From contig JADGHA010000109.1 of assembly GCA_019689695.1 (NCBI GenBank), forward strand, positions 1 through 10,687: a DNA stretch of 10,687 nt, given 5' to 3'. This stretch comes from Micromonosporaceae bacterium. Lineage in GTDB: Bacteria > Actinomycetota > Actinomycetes > Mycobacteriales > Micromonosporaceae. How positions within the stretch are numbered: the first letter of the stretch is position 1; every line of letters starts with the position of its first letter. Position numbers and translations under genes: made by a program. Of the stretch, positions 1 to 5,079 are shown piece by piece. The notes below the pieces were generated by a model, which did no database searches, was not told the DNA's origin, and saw only the letters and a list, made by a program, of their open reading frames with translations.

Positions 1-829
1 GGGTGAGGGTCTGCCGGGGACGGCCGCGGCGCTGGGTGGTGCGCCGCGAGATGTCCGCTGCGGCCGGGCCCAGCCGGCCGCGGGCCGCCGGGCGTCGGGC
101 CGGGCGCCGTACCTCGGCCAGCCGGCGCAGCCGGCGGGACCGCCGCCGGACCCGGGCCAGCAGGACCAGCCCGGACAGGACCATGGCCGCGCCCACGGCG
201 AGGCCGATCGGGCCGACCCGGACCACGCGCGAGTCGCTCGTGCGGCCGGCAGCAGGGCCGTCGGCACCGAGGCGTTCGGCACTGAGGCCGTCGGCACCTT
301 GGGCATCCGCGCCGACCGCGTCGCTCGGCTGCGGCGCCCGCGGGAGCCGGACCGGGCGGGTGGCCGTGGTCCGGTCGAGCAGCTGGCCGCCGGCGGAGAA
401 CGCCGCAGCTGCCAGAGTCAGCCGGCCGGTCGCGCCGGTCGCCTCACCGGCGACGCTGATCTCGTACCGGGCCGTGACCGTCCTGCCCCGGCACAGCGTG
501 CCCGGGTCCAGCCGCCGATCGGTGATCCGGATGGCGTCCCCGGTGGCCTCTACCCTGGTCGGAAACGATCCGTCCTGCTCGATCCGGTCCACCCGTACGT
601 GGTCCGGTCGGACGCCTTCCACGCCGAGCACCAGCGACCAGCGCACTCTGATGCAGCCACCCCGGCTCCGGCTCGCCACCACGGTCACCGGCGCCGGGGC
701 GGCACCGGCGGCGAACTCGCCGGGCAGCTGCGTGATCTGGACCGTGACGCCCCGCGCGGCAGCGACCGCACCCGCACTGGCGAAACCGGATGCGGCCACC
801 ATGACCAGTACGACCGGGAGCCGGGCCAC
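1..829 (-). CDS. Secreted, C-terminally membrane-anchored protein of unknown function (partial, runs off left edge)
   Basis: I do not recognise a family. Reading leftward from a GTG at 829, the frame stays open for 276 codons to the window edge. A hydrophobic signal peptide (about residues 4-26, rich in V/A with AAA-type residues near the end) is followed by a beta-rich extracellular part with two cysteines, C59 and C113, that could form a disulfide. Then come an Ala/Gly/Asp linker with three short repeats (about 178-192), a single membrane helix (about 203-224) and a very basic Arg-rich cytoplasmic tail. This is the layout of an actinobacterial cell-surface protein. An in-frame TTG at 835 is an alternative start, and a stop (TAG, 841-839) lies just before it. 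I prefer GTG 829 because a TAGCGT hexamer ends six bases upstream, the leaderless geometry shared with other genes here. The gene has no ATG at its start, and long Arg/Ser-rich readings on the other strand are its shadows. Confidence 0.68.
   Translation of the reverse strand, partial: MARLPVVLVMVAASGFASAGAVAAARGVTVQITQLPGEFAAGAAPAPVTVVASRSRGGCIRVRWSLVLGVEGVRPDHVRVDRIEQDGSFPTRVEATGDAIRITDRRLDPGTLCRGRTVTARYEISVAGEATGATGRLTLAAAAFSAGGQLLDRTTATRPVRLPRAPQPSDAVGADAQGADGLSAERLGADGPAAGRTSDSRVVRVGPIGLAVGAAMVLSGLVLLARVRRRSRRLRRLAEVRRPARRPAARGRLGPAAADISRRTTQRRGRPRQTLT
256..300 (-). repeat. Three tandem 15-bp repeats in the linker of the leftmost gene
   Basis: Three imperfect copies of a 15-bp unit run back to back (256-270, 271-285, 286-300; core tCGGCACcga). 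In the minus-strand gene they encode three five-residue blocks, GADGL, SAERL and GADGP, just before the membrane helix. This is typical of a flexible stalk between an extracellular domain and its anchor, and copy number may vary between strains. Confidence 0.7.
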
Positions 830-841
830 GAACAAACGCTA
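830..841 (-). promoter_or_regulatory. Predicted -10 element (TAGCGT) giving a leaderless transcript
   Basis: On the minus strand TAGCGT (841-836) fits the actinobacterial TANNNT -10 pattern and is followed by exactly six bases before the GTG at 829, so transcription would begin at the start codon. There is no good -35. A purine stretch (GGCGGAC) lies too far upstream to be a convincing Shine-Dalgarno for GTG 829. Confidence 0.45.
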
Positions 842-1080
842 AGTCCGCCGACCGTGGCCCATGAAGGACGAGTCTTCGCATCTTCTGCCCATCAAGAGCG
901 CGGCTCGCTCGGAGCGTAGTGAACCGGCTACGGAGGCGTGATGTCCCACCAGGCAGGGGCAACGGCAAGGACCTCTCGCTGTGCGGCCTGGAGGGCTACA
1001 CCCGGATCAAGCACGTCATGCACGCCTTCTGACGGTCAGCCTGCGCCGCCCGTGTACTCGCTGGTCGCGCGCGTAAACTA
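842..1080. other. Intergenic region between divergent genes, upstream of the hydrolase promoter
   Basis: This stretch separates the leftmost gene (minus) from the serine hydrolase (plus). It holds short GAGCG/CGCTC inverted repeats at 896-916 and a CGTAG/CTACG pair at 915-932, both weak. It also holds an orphan coding-like tail ending at a TGA at 1030-1032, listed separately. I see no complete gene, tRNA or mobile element here. Confidence 0.5.
955..1032 (+). pseudogene. Possible remnant: C-terminal tail of a lost gene
   Basis: The frame that starts with AAC at 961 reads 23 codons to a TGA at 1030-1032, and every one of the 23 codons ends in G or C, as in real genes here. The peptide (GKDLSLCGLEGYTRIKHVM, then HAF) looks like ordinary globular protein rather than the Arg/Pro/Ala-rich output of a shadow frame. 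Upstream of about 955 the same frame turns Arg-rich, loses the third-base bias and has no good start or ribosome site: a GTG at 919 has GGAG only four bases before it. I infer the 3' end of a decayed or deleted gene. I cannot name the family. A genuine 37-residue protein from GTG 919 is the less likely alternative. Confidence 0.35.
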
Positions 1081-1110
1081 TTGACGCACTTTTAGCCTCC
1101 TCGGTAACTT
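1081..1110 (+). promoter_or_regulatory. Promoter of the serine hydrolase gene
   Basis: TTGACG (1081-1086) is a 5/6 match to the -35 consensus. Eighteen bases later TAACTT (1105-1110) fits the TANNNT -10 form. A start near 1117 would give a leader of about 20 bases containing the Shine-Dalgarno. The region is unusually AT-rich for this DNA. Confidence 0.6.
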
Positions 1111-1120
1111 ATTTGCGTCA
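1082..1120. promoter_or_regulatory. Perfect 7-bp inverted repeat around the hydrolase promoter (operator candidate)
   Basis: TGACGCA (1082-1088) and its exact reverse complement TGCGTCA (1114-1120) lie 25 bases apart, 32 bp centre to centre, about three helical turns. The left arm overlaps the -35 hexamer and the right arm covers the predicted transcription start. A dimer or tetramer bound to both arms would block the promoter. No regulator gene is adjacent. Confidence 0.45.
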
Positions 1121-1126
1121 CGGACC

Positions 1127-1132
1127 GGGAGG
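1127..1132 (+). promoter_or_regulatory. Shine-Dalgarno of the serine hydrolase
   Basis: GGGAGG lies six bases before the ATG at 1139 and fixes that start. It is one of only a few strong ribosome sites in the window. Confidence 0.75.
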
Positions 1133-1138
1133 CATTCG

Positions 1139-2905
1139 ATGATCCTTCGACGCGCGTTGACCGTGGCGGCAGTCGTCACCGCCGCCAGCCTGACCGTCCC
1201 ACAGCCATCGGTCGCGCTGAGTGCCCCGGCCGGGCCCGGCGCCAAGGCCGGGCCGCCCACCGTCACCGGAGCCGACCTGCGGTTCACCCACCCCTCGCGG
1301 AAGCTGAGCTACGGCAGCGCCGCGCAGGCCGGCCTCACGCCGCAGTACGTCGACCGCATCGCCACCGACATCGCCAGCTATCTCCAGCCCTCGCCGACGC
1401 ACCCGCTGTACGCCGGCGCGGTCGCGCTCGCCGCGCACGACGGCGTGATCGTCGCGCACGACGCCGCGGGCTACGCGCTGCGCTACGCCGACGACACTCC
1501 AACGGAGCTACCGCCGGACCAGTGGATCGCCATGCGGCCGGACACCATCTTCGACCTCGCCTCGGTGACGAAGCTGTTCACCGCGCTCGCCGCGGTGCAG
1601 CTCATCCAGGACGGCCGGATCGGCCTGAACACCCCGGTCGCGCAGTACCTCCCGCCGTTCGCCGCGAACGGCAAGGGCAACATCACCATCCGCAACCTGC
1701 TCACCCACACCTCCGGGCTGCCCGCCGATCCGAGCCCTTCGCTGTGCGACTACGCGACGAACGACGAGCGGTGGGCGGCGCTCTACGCCGAGACACCGAT
1801 CGCGCCGCCGGACACGAGGTACCTGTACAGCGACGAGAGCATGATGATCCTGGGCAAGGTCATCGAGACGGTCACCGGCCAGCCCCTCGACGAGGTGATC
1901 GCGCAGCGCATCACGCGACCGCTCGGCATGACCGACACCATGTTCAACCCGCCGGCCTCGCTGCGGCCGCGCATCGCGGCCGAGGAGTACCAGCCGTGGA
2001 CCGGCCGCGGCATCGTCTGGGGCAGCGTGCACGACGAGAACGCGTACTGCCTGGGCGGCGTCTCCGGGCATGCCGGCCTCTTCTCCACCGCGCACGACCT
2101 GGCCGTGCTCGCCCAGACCCTGCTCAACGGCGGCCGGTACGGGCACGTGCGGATCCTCTCCGAGGACTCGGTGCGGTCGCTGTTCACCAACTACAACCAG
2201 GCGTTCCCCGGCAACGCGCACGGCCTGGGCTTCGAGCTCGACCAGCGGTGGTACTCCGACGCGCTGAACTCCCCGGTGACCGCCGGGCACACCGGCTACA
2301 CGGGAACGTCGATCGTCATCGACCCGCTGTCGGACTCGTTCGTCATCCTGCTGACCAACCGGGTGCACCCGAGCCGCAACTGGGGCAGCAACAACCCGGC
2401 CCGGCGAGCCGTCGCCCGCGACCTCGCCCTCGCGCTTCCGGTGCGCCCGGCGCACGGCCGGACGGACTGGTTCTCCGGGGCCAACGACCGCACCACGACC
2501 ACGCTGACCCTGCCGCTCGACATCCCCGCCGACGGCGCAGAGCTGTCGTTCGATCTCTGGTACGACACCGAGGAGACCGACATCGGCACGCTCGAGGTCT
2601 CCGCCGACGGCGGGCAGACGTGGCAGCCGCTGCCGTTCTCGCTCCGGTCCGGCGCCTACACCTGGGACAGCGACGGGGCGTTCTCCGGGTACGCGGGACG
2701 GCGCTGGGCGAAGGCGTCGGCGCAGCTGCCGGGCGGCACCACGCACCTGCGCTGGCGGTACACCACCGACCCGCTGTACCAGGGCCGCGGGATCTATGTG
2801 GACGGTGTGCGGGTGGTCGGTCGGAACGGCCTGCTCTTCGACGACAGCAGGCCGCGCGACGCCGCGCTGTTCCAGCCGGACGGGTGGACGGTCAGCAGGT
2901 CCTGA
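1139..2905 (+). CDS. Exported beta-lactamase-family serine hydrolase with C-terminal beta-sandwich domain
   Basis: A 588-residue class C beta-lactamase/D-Ala-D-Ala peptidase-fold (family S12 type) hydrolase. An N-terminal signal peptide (about 1-28, RR then an Ala/Val core) predicts secretion. The catalytic SxxK is S142-V-T-K145, the second motif is Y230-S-D (YxN in many relatives), and the third is H384-T-G, the common substitute for KTG in esterase-like and peptidase members. The catalytic domain spans about 55-430. Residues about 445-588 form a second domain with repeated aromatic/Asp signatures (WYDTE, VSADGGQTW, YVDGV) resembling the jelly-roll found after immune-inhibitor-A and other secreted proteases, likely for carbohydrate or surface binding. 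The substrate is unknown: cell-wall peptide, ester or beta-lactam are all possible, and the name does not prove resistance. It is monocistronic, with its own promoter, and converges on the next gene with only six bases between stops. Confidence 0.92.
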   Translation: MILRRALTVAAVVTAASLTVPQPSVALSAPAGPGAKAGPPTVTGADLRFTHPSRKLSYGSAAQAGLTPQYVDRIATDIASYLQPSPTHPLYAGAVALAAHDGVIVAHDAAGYALRYADDTPTELPPDQWIAMRPDTIFDLASVTKLFTALAAVQLIQDGRIGLNTPVAQYLPPFAANGKGNITIRNLLTHTSGLPADPSPSLCDYATNDERWAALYAETPIAPPDTRYLYSDESMMILGKVIETVTGQPLDEVIAQRITRPLGMTDTMFNPPASLRPRIAAEEYQPWTGRGIVWGSVHDENAYCLGGVSGHAGLFSTAHDLAVLAQTLLNGGRYGHVRILSEDSVRSLFTNYNQAFPGNAHGLGFELDQRWYSDALNSPVTAGHTGYTGTSIVIDPLSDSFVILLTNRVHPSRNWGSNNPARRAVARDLALALPVRPAHGRTDWFSGANDRTTTTLTLPLDIPADGAELSFDLWYDTEETDIGTLEVSADGGQTWQPLPFSLRSGAYTWDSDGAFSGYAGRRWAKASAQLPGGTTHLRWRYTTDPLYQGRGIYVDGVRVVGRNGLLFDDSRPRDAALFQPDGWTVSRS

Positions 2906-2915
2906 CCAGGGTCAG
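2902..2915. terminator. Short inverted repeat over the two convergent stop codons
   Basis: CTGACC (2902-2907) and GGTCAG (2910-2915) form a perfect 6-bp inverted repeat that contains both the TGA of the hydrolase and the TGA of the opposing gene. As RNA it would be a five-pair stem with a four-base loop and no U-tract on either side, so it is at best a weak bidirectional stop. The symmetry may simply reflect two facing TGA codons. Confidence 0.2.
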
Positions 2916-3430
2916 CATCCGTCCTCGCCGCGCCTGGCCTGGCGGCGCACCTCGCGCTCGGCCTCTTTGCGGGCCTGCTTGGCGGCCCACCGCTGCGGCT
3001 CGCCGTTCACCATGCCGCTGAAGGTCTGGACGAGCAGGAGCACGCCCCACGGTGCGGCGACCCAGACCGGCCAGAAGTAGGTCAGCTCGCCGGAGAGCAC
3101 CGCCGTGACGGCCCAGATGCCGGTGCAGATCGCGACGATCCGCGTCCACCCGGCCCACGTCTCGGCGAGCCAGCGGCGGGCGGCGCCCGGGTAGCGGCCG
3201 TCCGGGTCGGGCTGCCCGGGCACCGCGACCTGGGACCGCGAGATCGGGGTGACGCCCGGCAGGTCGACCAGCAGCTTGTCCAGCTCGGCGTAGGTCTTCG
3301 CCGCGTACGCCTCGCGCAGCCGCTCGTCGTACTCCTGCAGGTTGAGCCGCCCTTCTTCCAGGGCGATGCGCAGCCGCTCGGCGACCCGCTCGCGGTCGGC
3401 GTCGCCGGCCCGCATCTCACCGGGGTCCAT
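2912..3430 (-). CDS. DUF1707 domain protein with two membrane helices
   Basis: A 172-residue protein. Residues about 6-58 match the actinobacterial DUF1707 (SHOCT-like) module: RAGDADRERVAERLR, then EGRLNLQEYDERLREAYAA and TYAELDKLLVDLP. A short Pro/Gly linker follows, then two membrane helices (about 97-113 and 118-136) separated by a tight turn with FWPVW, as in the 2TM family, and a charged, Arg/Lys-rich C-tail. DUF1707 modules are thought to be small helical interaction domains on membrane proteins; the function here is unknown. ATG 3430 is preferred because CATGCT ends seven bases upstream, resembling the -10 elements of its neighbours. Alternatives are TTG 3457, ATG 3442 and ATG 3415, and none has a good Shine-Dalgarno. 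It lies 77 bases downstream of the DUF3499 gene on the same strand, with a hairpin between. Confidence 0.88.
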   Translation of the reverse strand: MDPGEMRAGDADRERVAERLRIALEEGRLNLQEYDERLREAYAAKTYAELDKLLVDLPGVTPISRSQVAVPGQPDPDGRYPGAARRWLAETWAGWTRIVAICTGIWAVTAVLSGELTYFWPVWVAAPWGVLLLVQTFSGMVNGEPQRWAAKQARKEAEREVRRQARRGEDGC

Positions 3431-3487
3431 GCCGGTCAGCATGCCAGAGCGGGGCAACCGCCGGTCAGGCCAGACGGCGCGGGAGCA

Positions 3488-3507
3488 CCCGGCGGGACGA
3501 GGCCGGG
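3488..3507 (-). terminator. GC hairpin directly after the DUF3499 stop
   Basis: CCCGGC (3488-3493) and GCCGGG (3502-3507) form a 6-bp all-GC stem with an eight-base loop, touching the TAG (3510-3508) of the minus-strand gene. No U-tract follows, which is usual for candidate terminators in this GC range. It would separate DUF3499 from the DUF1707 gene. Confidence 0.35.
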
Positions 3508-3861
3508 CTACGCCGGCGGGATGACGCGCAGGTGGCCGCGGCGGCCGAGCCGGTCGAGGGGCGGGTCCGGTGCCTCGGCGCCCACCGCCGGCCGGGCCGC
3601 CTCGCGCACCGCCTCGGCGAGTGCGACCAGGTCGTCGGTGGTCGGCGGGGGCGGCTCGAACTCGCCGTCATGCCGCACCAGCTCCCAGCCGCGCGGCGCG
3701 GTCAGGCTGCGCGCGTGCCGTTCGCACAGGTCGTACGTGTGCGGCTCGGAGAACGCGGCCAGCGGGCCGACCACCGCGGTCGAGTCGGCATAGACGTAGG
3801 TCAGGGTGGCGACAGCCTGGCGGGGGCAGCCGTTACGGGAGCAGCGCCGGGGTGACCTCAC
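3508..3861 (-). CDS. DUF3499 family protein (Cys/His putative metal-binding)
   Basis: A 117-residue protein of the actinobacteria-specific DUF3499 family, recognised from RRCSRNGCPRQAVATLTYVY, then YADSTAVVGPL, EPHTYDLCERHA and LTAPRGWE. Two CxxxxC cysteines (C7, C12) and a CxxH pair (C46, H49) make a likely zinc-binding site. The C-terminal 50 residues are Pro/Ala-rich and probably disordered. The biochemical role is unknown. As I recall, it sits next to whiB and a metallopeptidase-like gene in many actinobacteria, often beside a phosphomannomutase gene, which is absent here: a DUF1707 gene follows instead. The start is GTG 3861, placing RRC at the N-terminus as expected. It is divergent from the zincin-like gene. 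Confidence 0.9.
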   Translation of the reverse strand: MRSPRRCSRNGCPRQAVATLTYVYADSTAVVGPLAAFSEPHTYDLCERHARSLTAPRGWELVRHDGEFEPPPPTTDDLVALAEAVREAARPAVGAEAPDPPLDRLGRRGHLRVIPPA

Positions 3862-3873
3862 GGCGGAATTATC
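3862..3873 (-). promoter_or_regulatory. Predicted -10 element (GATAAT) of DUF3499, overlapping a Shine-Dalgarno-like run
   Basis: On the minus strand GATAAT (3873-3868), a 5/6 match to TATAAT, ends six bases before GTG 3861, predicting a leaderless message. The overlapping AGGGGTGAT resembles the ribosome-binding core GGTGAT at about ten bases from the start, so a leadered transcript from further upstream remains possible. Confidence 0.45.
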
Positions 3874-3961
3874 ACCCCTGTCCGCCCGGTTGGGCCCAGC
3901 CCGGATGCGACACGCCGAGTCGCGATCATCACTGGCCGCCCGCCCCCCGATCCGGGTCGTG

Positions 3962-3976
3962 CCGGCGCAGCGCCGG
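3962..3976. promoter_or_regulatory. 15-bp perfect GC palindrome near the -35 position of the zincin-like gene
   Basis: CCGGCGC (3962-3968) and GCGCCGG (3970-3976) are perfect reverse complements around one central base. The element covers the place where a -35 hexamer would sit for the TACGCT -10 at 3992. It could be an operator, but GC-only palindromes arise easily in such DNA. Confidence 0.25.
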
Positions 3977-3991
3977 GGCCGGCCGCGGAGC

Positions 3992-4003
3992 TACGCTGAC
4001 CGC
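3992..4003 (+). promoter_or_regulatory. Predicted -10 element (TACGCT) giving a leaderless transcript
   Basis: TACGCT (3992-3997) fits TANNNT and is followed by six bases and then the GTG at 4004. The only Shine-Dalgarno-like GGAG (3987-3990) is 13 bases from the start, too far, so leaderless initiation is the better reading. It also decides the start among several in-frame possibilities. Confidence 0.55.
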
Positions 4004-4504
4004 GTGACAAGTCCCGAGCGCCGCCCGGACGGCAGGTCGGCGCCCGCCGCCGGCGCCCGGCCCGCCGAGCAGAGCGGCCCGCCGGCCACCGGCCCGGGTC
4101 GCCGGGCGCGCCGCGACCGGCATGGGCGGGGGTTGCGCGGCCGGCTGGTGCCGGCCACCGTGCCGCTGGCCCGCACCAAGGCGGAGATCTTCGACGATCT
4201 GGTGCTGGACACCGTGGAGTCGCTGGAACGCCGGTACGCCAAGGAGCTGGCCGGCGTGGAGTTCGCGGTGGAGGACGTGCCGCCGGAGCTGAACGTGTAC
4301 GACTCCGACGTGCTCGAAGACGGCGAGGTGCCGCTGGCCAGGCTGCTGCCTGGACGGCAGGCGGTCCCGCCGCGGATCGTGCTGTACCGCCGCCCCCTGG
4401 AGTTCCGGGCGATCGACCGGGAGGAGCTCGCCGACCTGATCCACGACGTGGTCGTCGAACAGGTCGCGAACCTGCTCGGGATAGACCCGGACGAGCTGGC
4501 GTAG
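4004..4504 (+). CDS. Zincin-like metallopeptidase-family protein, catalytic site lost
   Basis: A 166-residue protein. Residues 1-50 are Arg/Pro/Ala-rich and probably disordered. Residues about 58-166 match the small zincin-like family once called DUF1025 (PF06262): an F-D-D-L-V-x-D-T-V-E-S-L helix, VEFAVEDVPPE, a VPPRIVLYRRPLEFRA strand, then REELADLIHDVVVEQVANLLGID. In active-type relatives the last segment carries HEIGHHFGID. Aligning on GID puts E152, Q153 and N156 where the two metal-binding histidines and the catalytic glutamate should be. As seen, it cannot bind zinc in the usual way. It is more likely a structural or binding protein than a protease, and annotation as metallopeptidase would mislead. 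GTG 4004 is chosen from the upstream -10. It converges on whiB with a 16-base gap. Confidence 0.85.
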   Translation: MTSPERRPDGRSAPAAGARPAEQSGPPATGPGRRARRDRHGRGLRGRLVPATVPLARTKAEIFDDLVLDTVESLERRYAKELAGVEFAVEDVPPELNVYDSDVLEDGEVPLARLLPGRQAVPPRIVLYRRPLEFRAIDREELADLIHDVVVEQVANLLGIDPDELA

Positions 4505-4520
4505 CGCTGGCGTGGACCGC

Positions 4521-4778
4521 TCAGGCGGCGCGGCGCTTGAGCCGGCGCCGCTCCCGCTCGGAGAGTCCCCCCCAGATGCCGAACCGCTCGTCGTGCCCCA
4601 GCGCGTACTCCAGGCACTCCGCCCGCACCTCGCAGCGCGTGCAGATCCGCTTGGCCTCGCGGGTCGACCCCCCCTTCTCCGGGAAGAACGCCTCGGGATC
4701 GGTCTGCGCGCACAGCGCCCGCTCGTGCCACTCCGGCGCGTCCCCGAGCAGGTCGGCCACGGCAAGTAGGCCGTCCAT
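4521..4778 (-). CDS. whiB: WhiB-family [4Fe-4S] transcriptional regulator (WhiB/WhiB2 type)
   Basis: An 85-residue Wbl protein. It has the four cluster cysteines C23, C46, C49 and C55 (C-x22-C-x2-C-x5-C), the Wbl turn G67-I-W-G-G71 and a basic C-terminus (ERERRRLKRR) that contacts DNA. The stretches ALCAQTDPEAFFPEKGGSTR and DERFGIWGGLSERERRRLK are nearly those of Streptomyces WhiB and mycobacterial WhiB2/WhmD, which act with WhiA in sporulation septation and cell division. Orthology is therefore likely rather than one of the other Wbl types. ATG 4778 is fixed by a strong AAGGAGG. An ATG-less upstream extension in frame (to 4940) is Gly/Pro-rich and not Wbl-like. It has a long upstream region with a palindrome over a predicted promoter. 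Confidence 0.95.
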   Translation of the reverse strand: MDGLLAVADLLGDAPEWHERALCAQTDPEAFFPEKGGSTREAKRICTRCEVRAECLEYALGHDERFGIWGGLSERERRRLKRRAA

Positions 4779-4785
4779 CAGCTTG

Positions 4786-4792
4786 CCTCCTT
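4786..4792 (-). promoter_or_regulatory. Strong Shine-Dalgarno of whiB
   Basis: On the minus strand AAGGAGG lies seven bases before ATG 4778. It selects this start over in-frame upstream codons and contrasts with the leaderless look of several neighbours. Confidence 0.85.
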
Positions 4793-4797
4793 CTACC

Positions 4798-4820
4798 GCG
4801 CCGGTCGCAGGGACCGGCGC
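4798..4820 (-). promoter_or_regulatory. 9-bp hairpin in the whiB leader, next to the Shine-Dalgarno
   Basis: GCGCCGGTC (4798-4806) and GACCGGCGC (4812-4820) are perfect reverse complements with a five-base loop. In the whiB mRNA this very stable stem ends five bases before the AAGGAGG. It could affect ribosome access or leader stability, or terminate early transcripts. Confidence 0.5.
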
Positions 4821-4911
4821 ACCCCCCACGCCGGAGGGCGTGTTCTTACCACCCGGCACCGGCGATCGGGCCACCGGACCGAGCACCCCTCTGCACCCCC
4901 CGAGGCGTGTC

Positions 4912-4940
4912 CTTATCGTCCGATCGATGGCGTTTTGCAA
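4912..4940 (-). promoter_or_regulatory. Possible second, proximal whiB promoter
   Basis: On the minus strand TTGCAA (4940-4935), 17 bases, then GATAAG (4917-4912): each hexamer matches the housekeeping consensus at 4 of 6 positions. The surrounding GACGATAA also resembles a WhiG-type -10 (GCCGATAA), but no TAAA lies at the right distance. Weak. Confidence 0.25.
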
Positions 4941-4966
4941 TGCCCCGTTCGAACAACCCCACTGAA

Positions 4967-4982
4967 ATTACACGCGTGTAAT
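4967..4982. promoter_or_regulatory. 16-bp perfect palindrome over the whiB -10 element (operator candidate)
   Basis: ATTACACGCGTGTAAT is perfectly self-complementary and AT-flanked in GC-rich DNA. Its half-sites TTACAC/GTGTAA fit the TnACnC/GnGTnA half-sites of the sporulation regulator BldD, but are separated by two bases instead of one. whiB belongs to the BldD regulon in Streptomyces, so control by BldD or a similar dimer is a reasonable inference. Confidence 0.55.
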
Positions 4983-4996
4983 GCGTGCGCCGTCAA
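4967..4996 (-). promoter_or_regulatory. whiB: Predicted main whiB promoter
   Basis: On the minus strand TTGACG (4996-4991) and TGTAAT (4972-4967), each a 5/6 match to consensus, are 18 bases apart. A start near 4960 gives a leader of about 180 bases. The -10 hexamer is embedded in the 16-bp palindrome listed separately. Confidence 0.55.
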
Positions 4997-5025
4997 GCGG
5001 AACCTGGTAAATGGACCGATTTTCC

Positions 5026-5067
5026 GGCGCGTCGCGCACGACTCGCGGGGGCGGTGGCCGACGCGCC
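5026..5067 (-). terminator. Inverted repeat downstream of fbiC
   Basis: GGCGCGTCG (5026-5034) and CGACGCGCC (5059-5067) are perfect 9-bp reverse complements with a 24-base loop, beginning 12 bases after the fbiC stop. There is no U-tract. It lies between fbiC and the whiB promoter, where insulation would be expected. Confidence 0.4.
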
Positions 5068-5079
5068 ACAGGTCGCGGC

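Noticed and set aside
941..1084. A 47-codon ATG open frame in the intergenic region
   Set aside because: Composition is Ser/Thr/Ala-rich without third-base bias, there is no ribosome site, and it runs into the hydrolase -35 element.
1508..2746. A 412-codon minus-strand open frame within the hydrolase gene
   Set aside because: Arg/Gly/Val-rich shadow of a gene with clear catalytic motifs on the plus strand.
4913..4920. A WhiG-type sigma factor promoter for whiB (GACGATAA)
   Set aside because: The -10 part is a 7/8 match, but no TAAA lies 14-16 bases upstream; the nearest CAAA is 13 away. Kept only as a weak alternative promoter.
4779..4940. An N-terminally extended WhiB starting at 4940
   Set aside because: The extension is Gly/Pro/Arg-rich leader sequence. 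AAGGAGG and family length favour ATG 4778.
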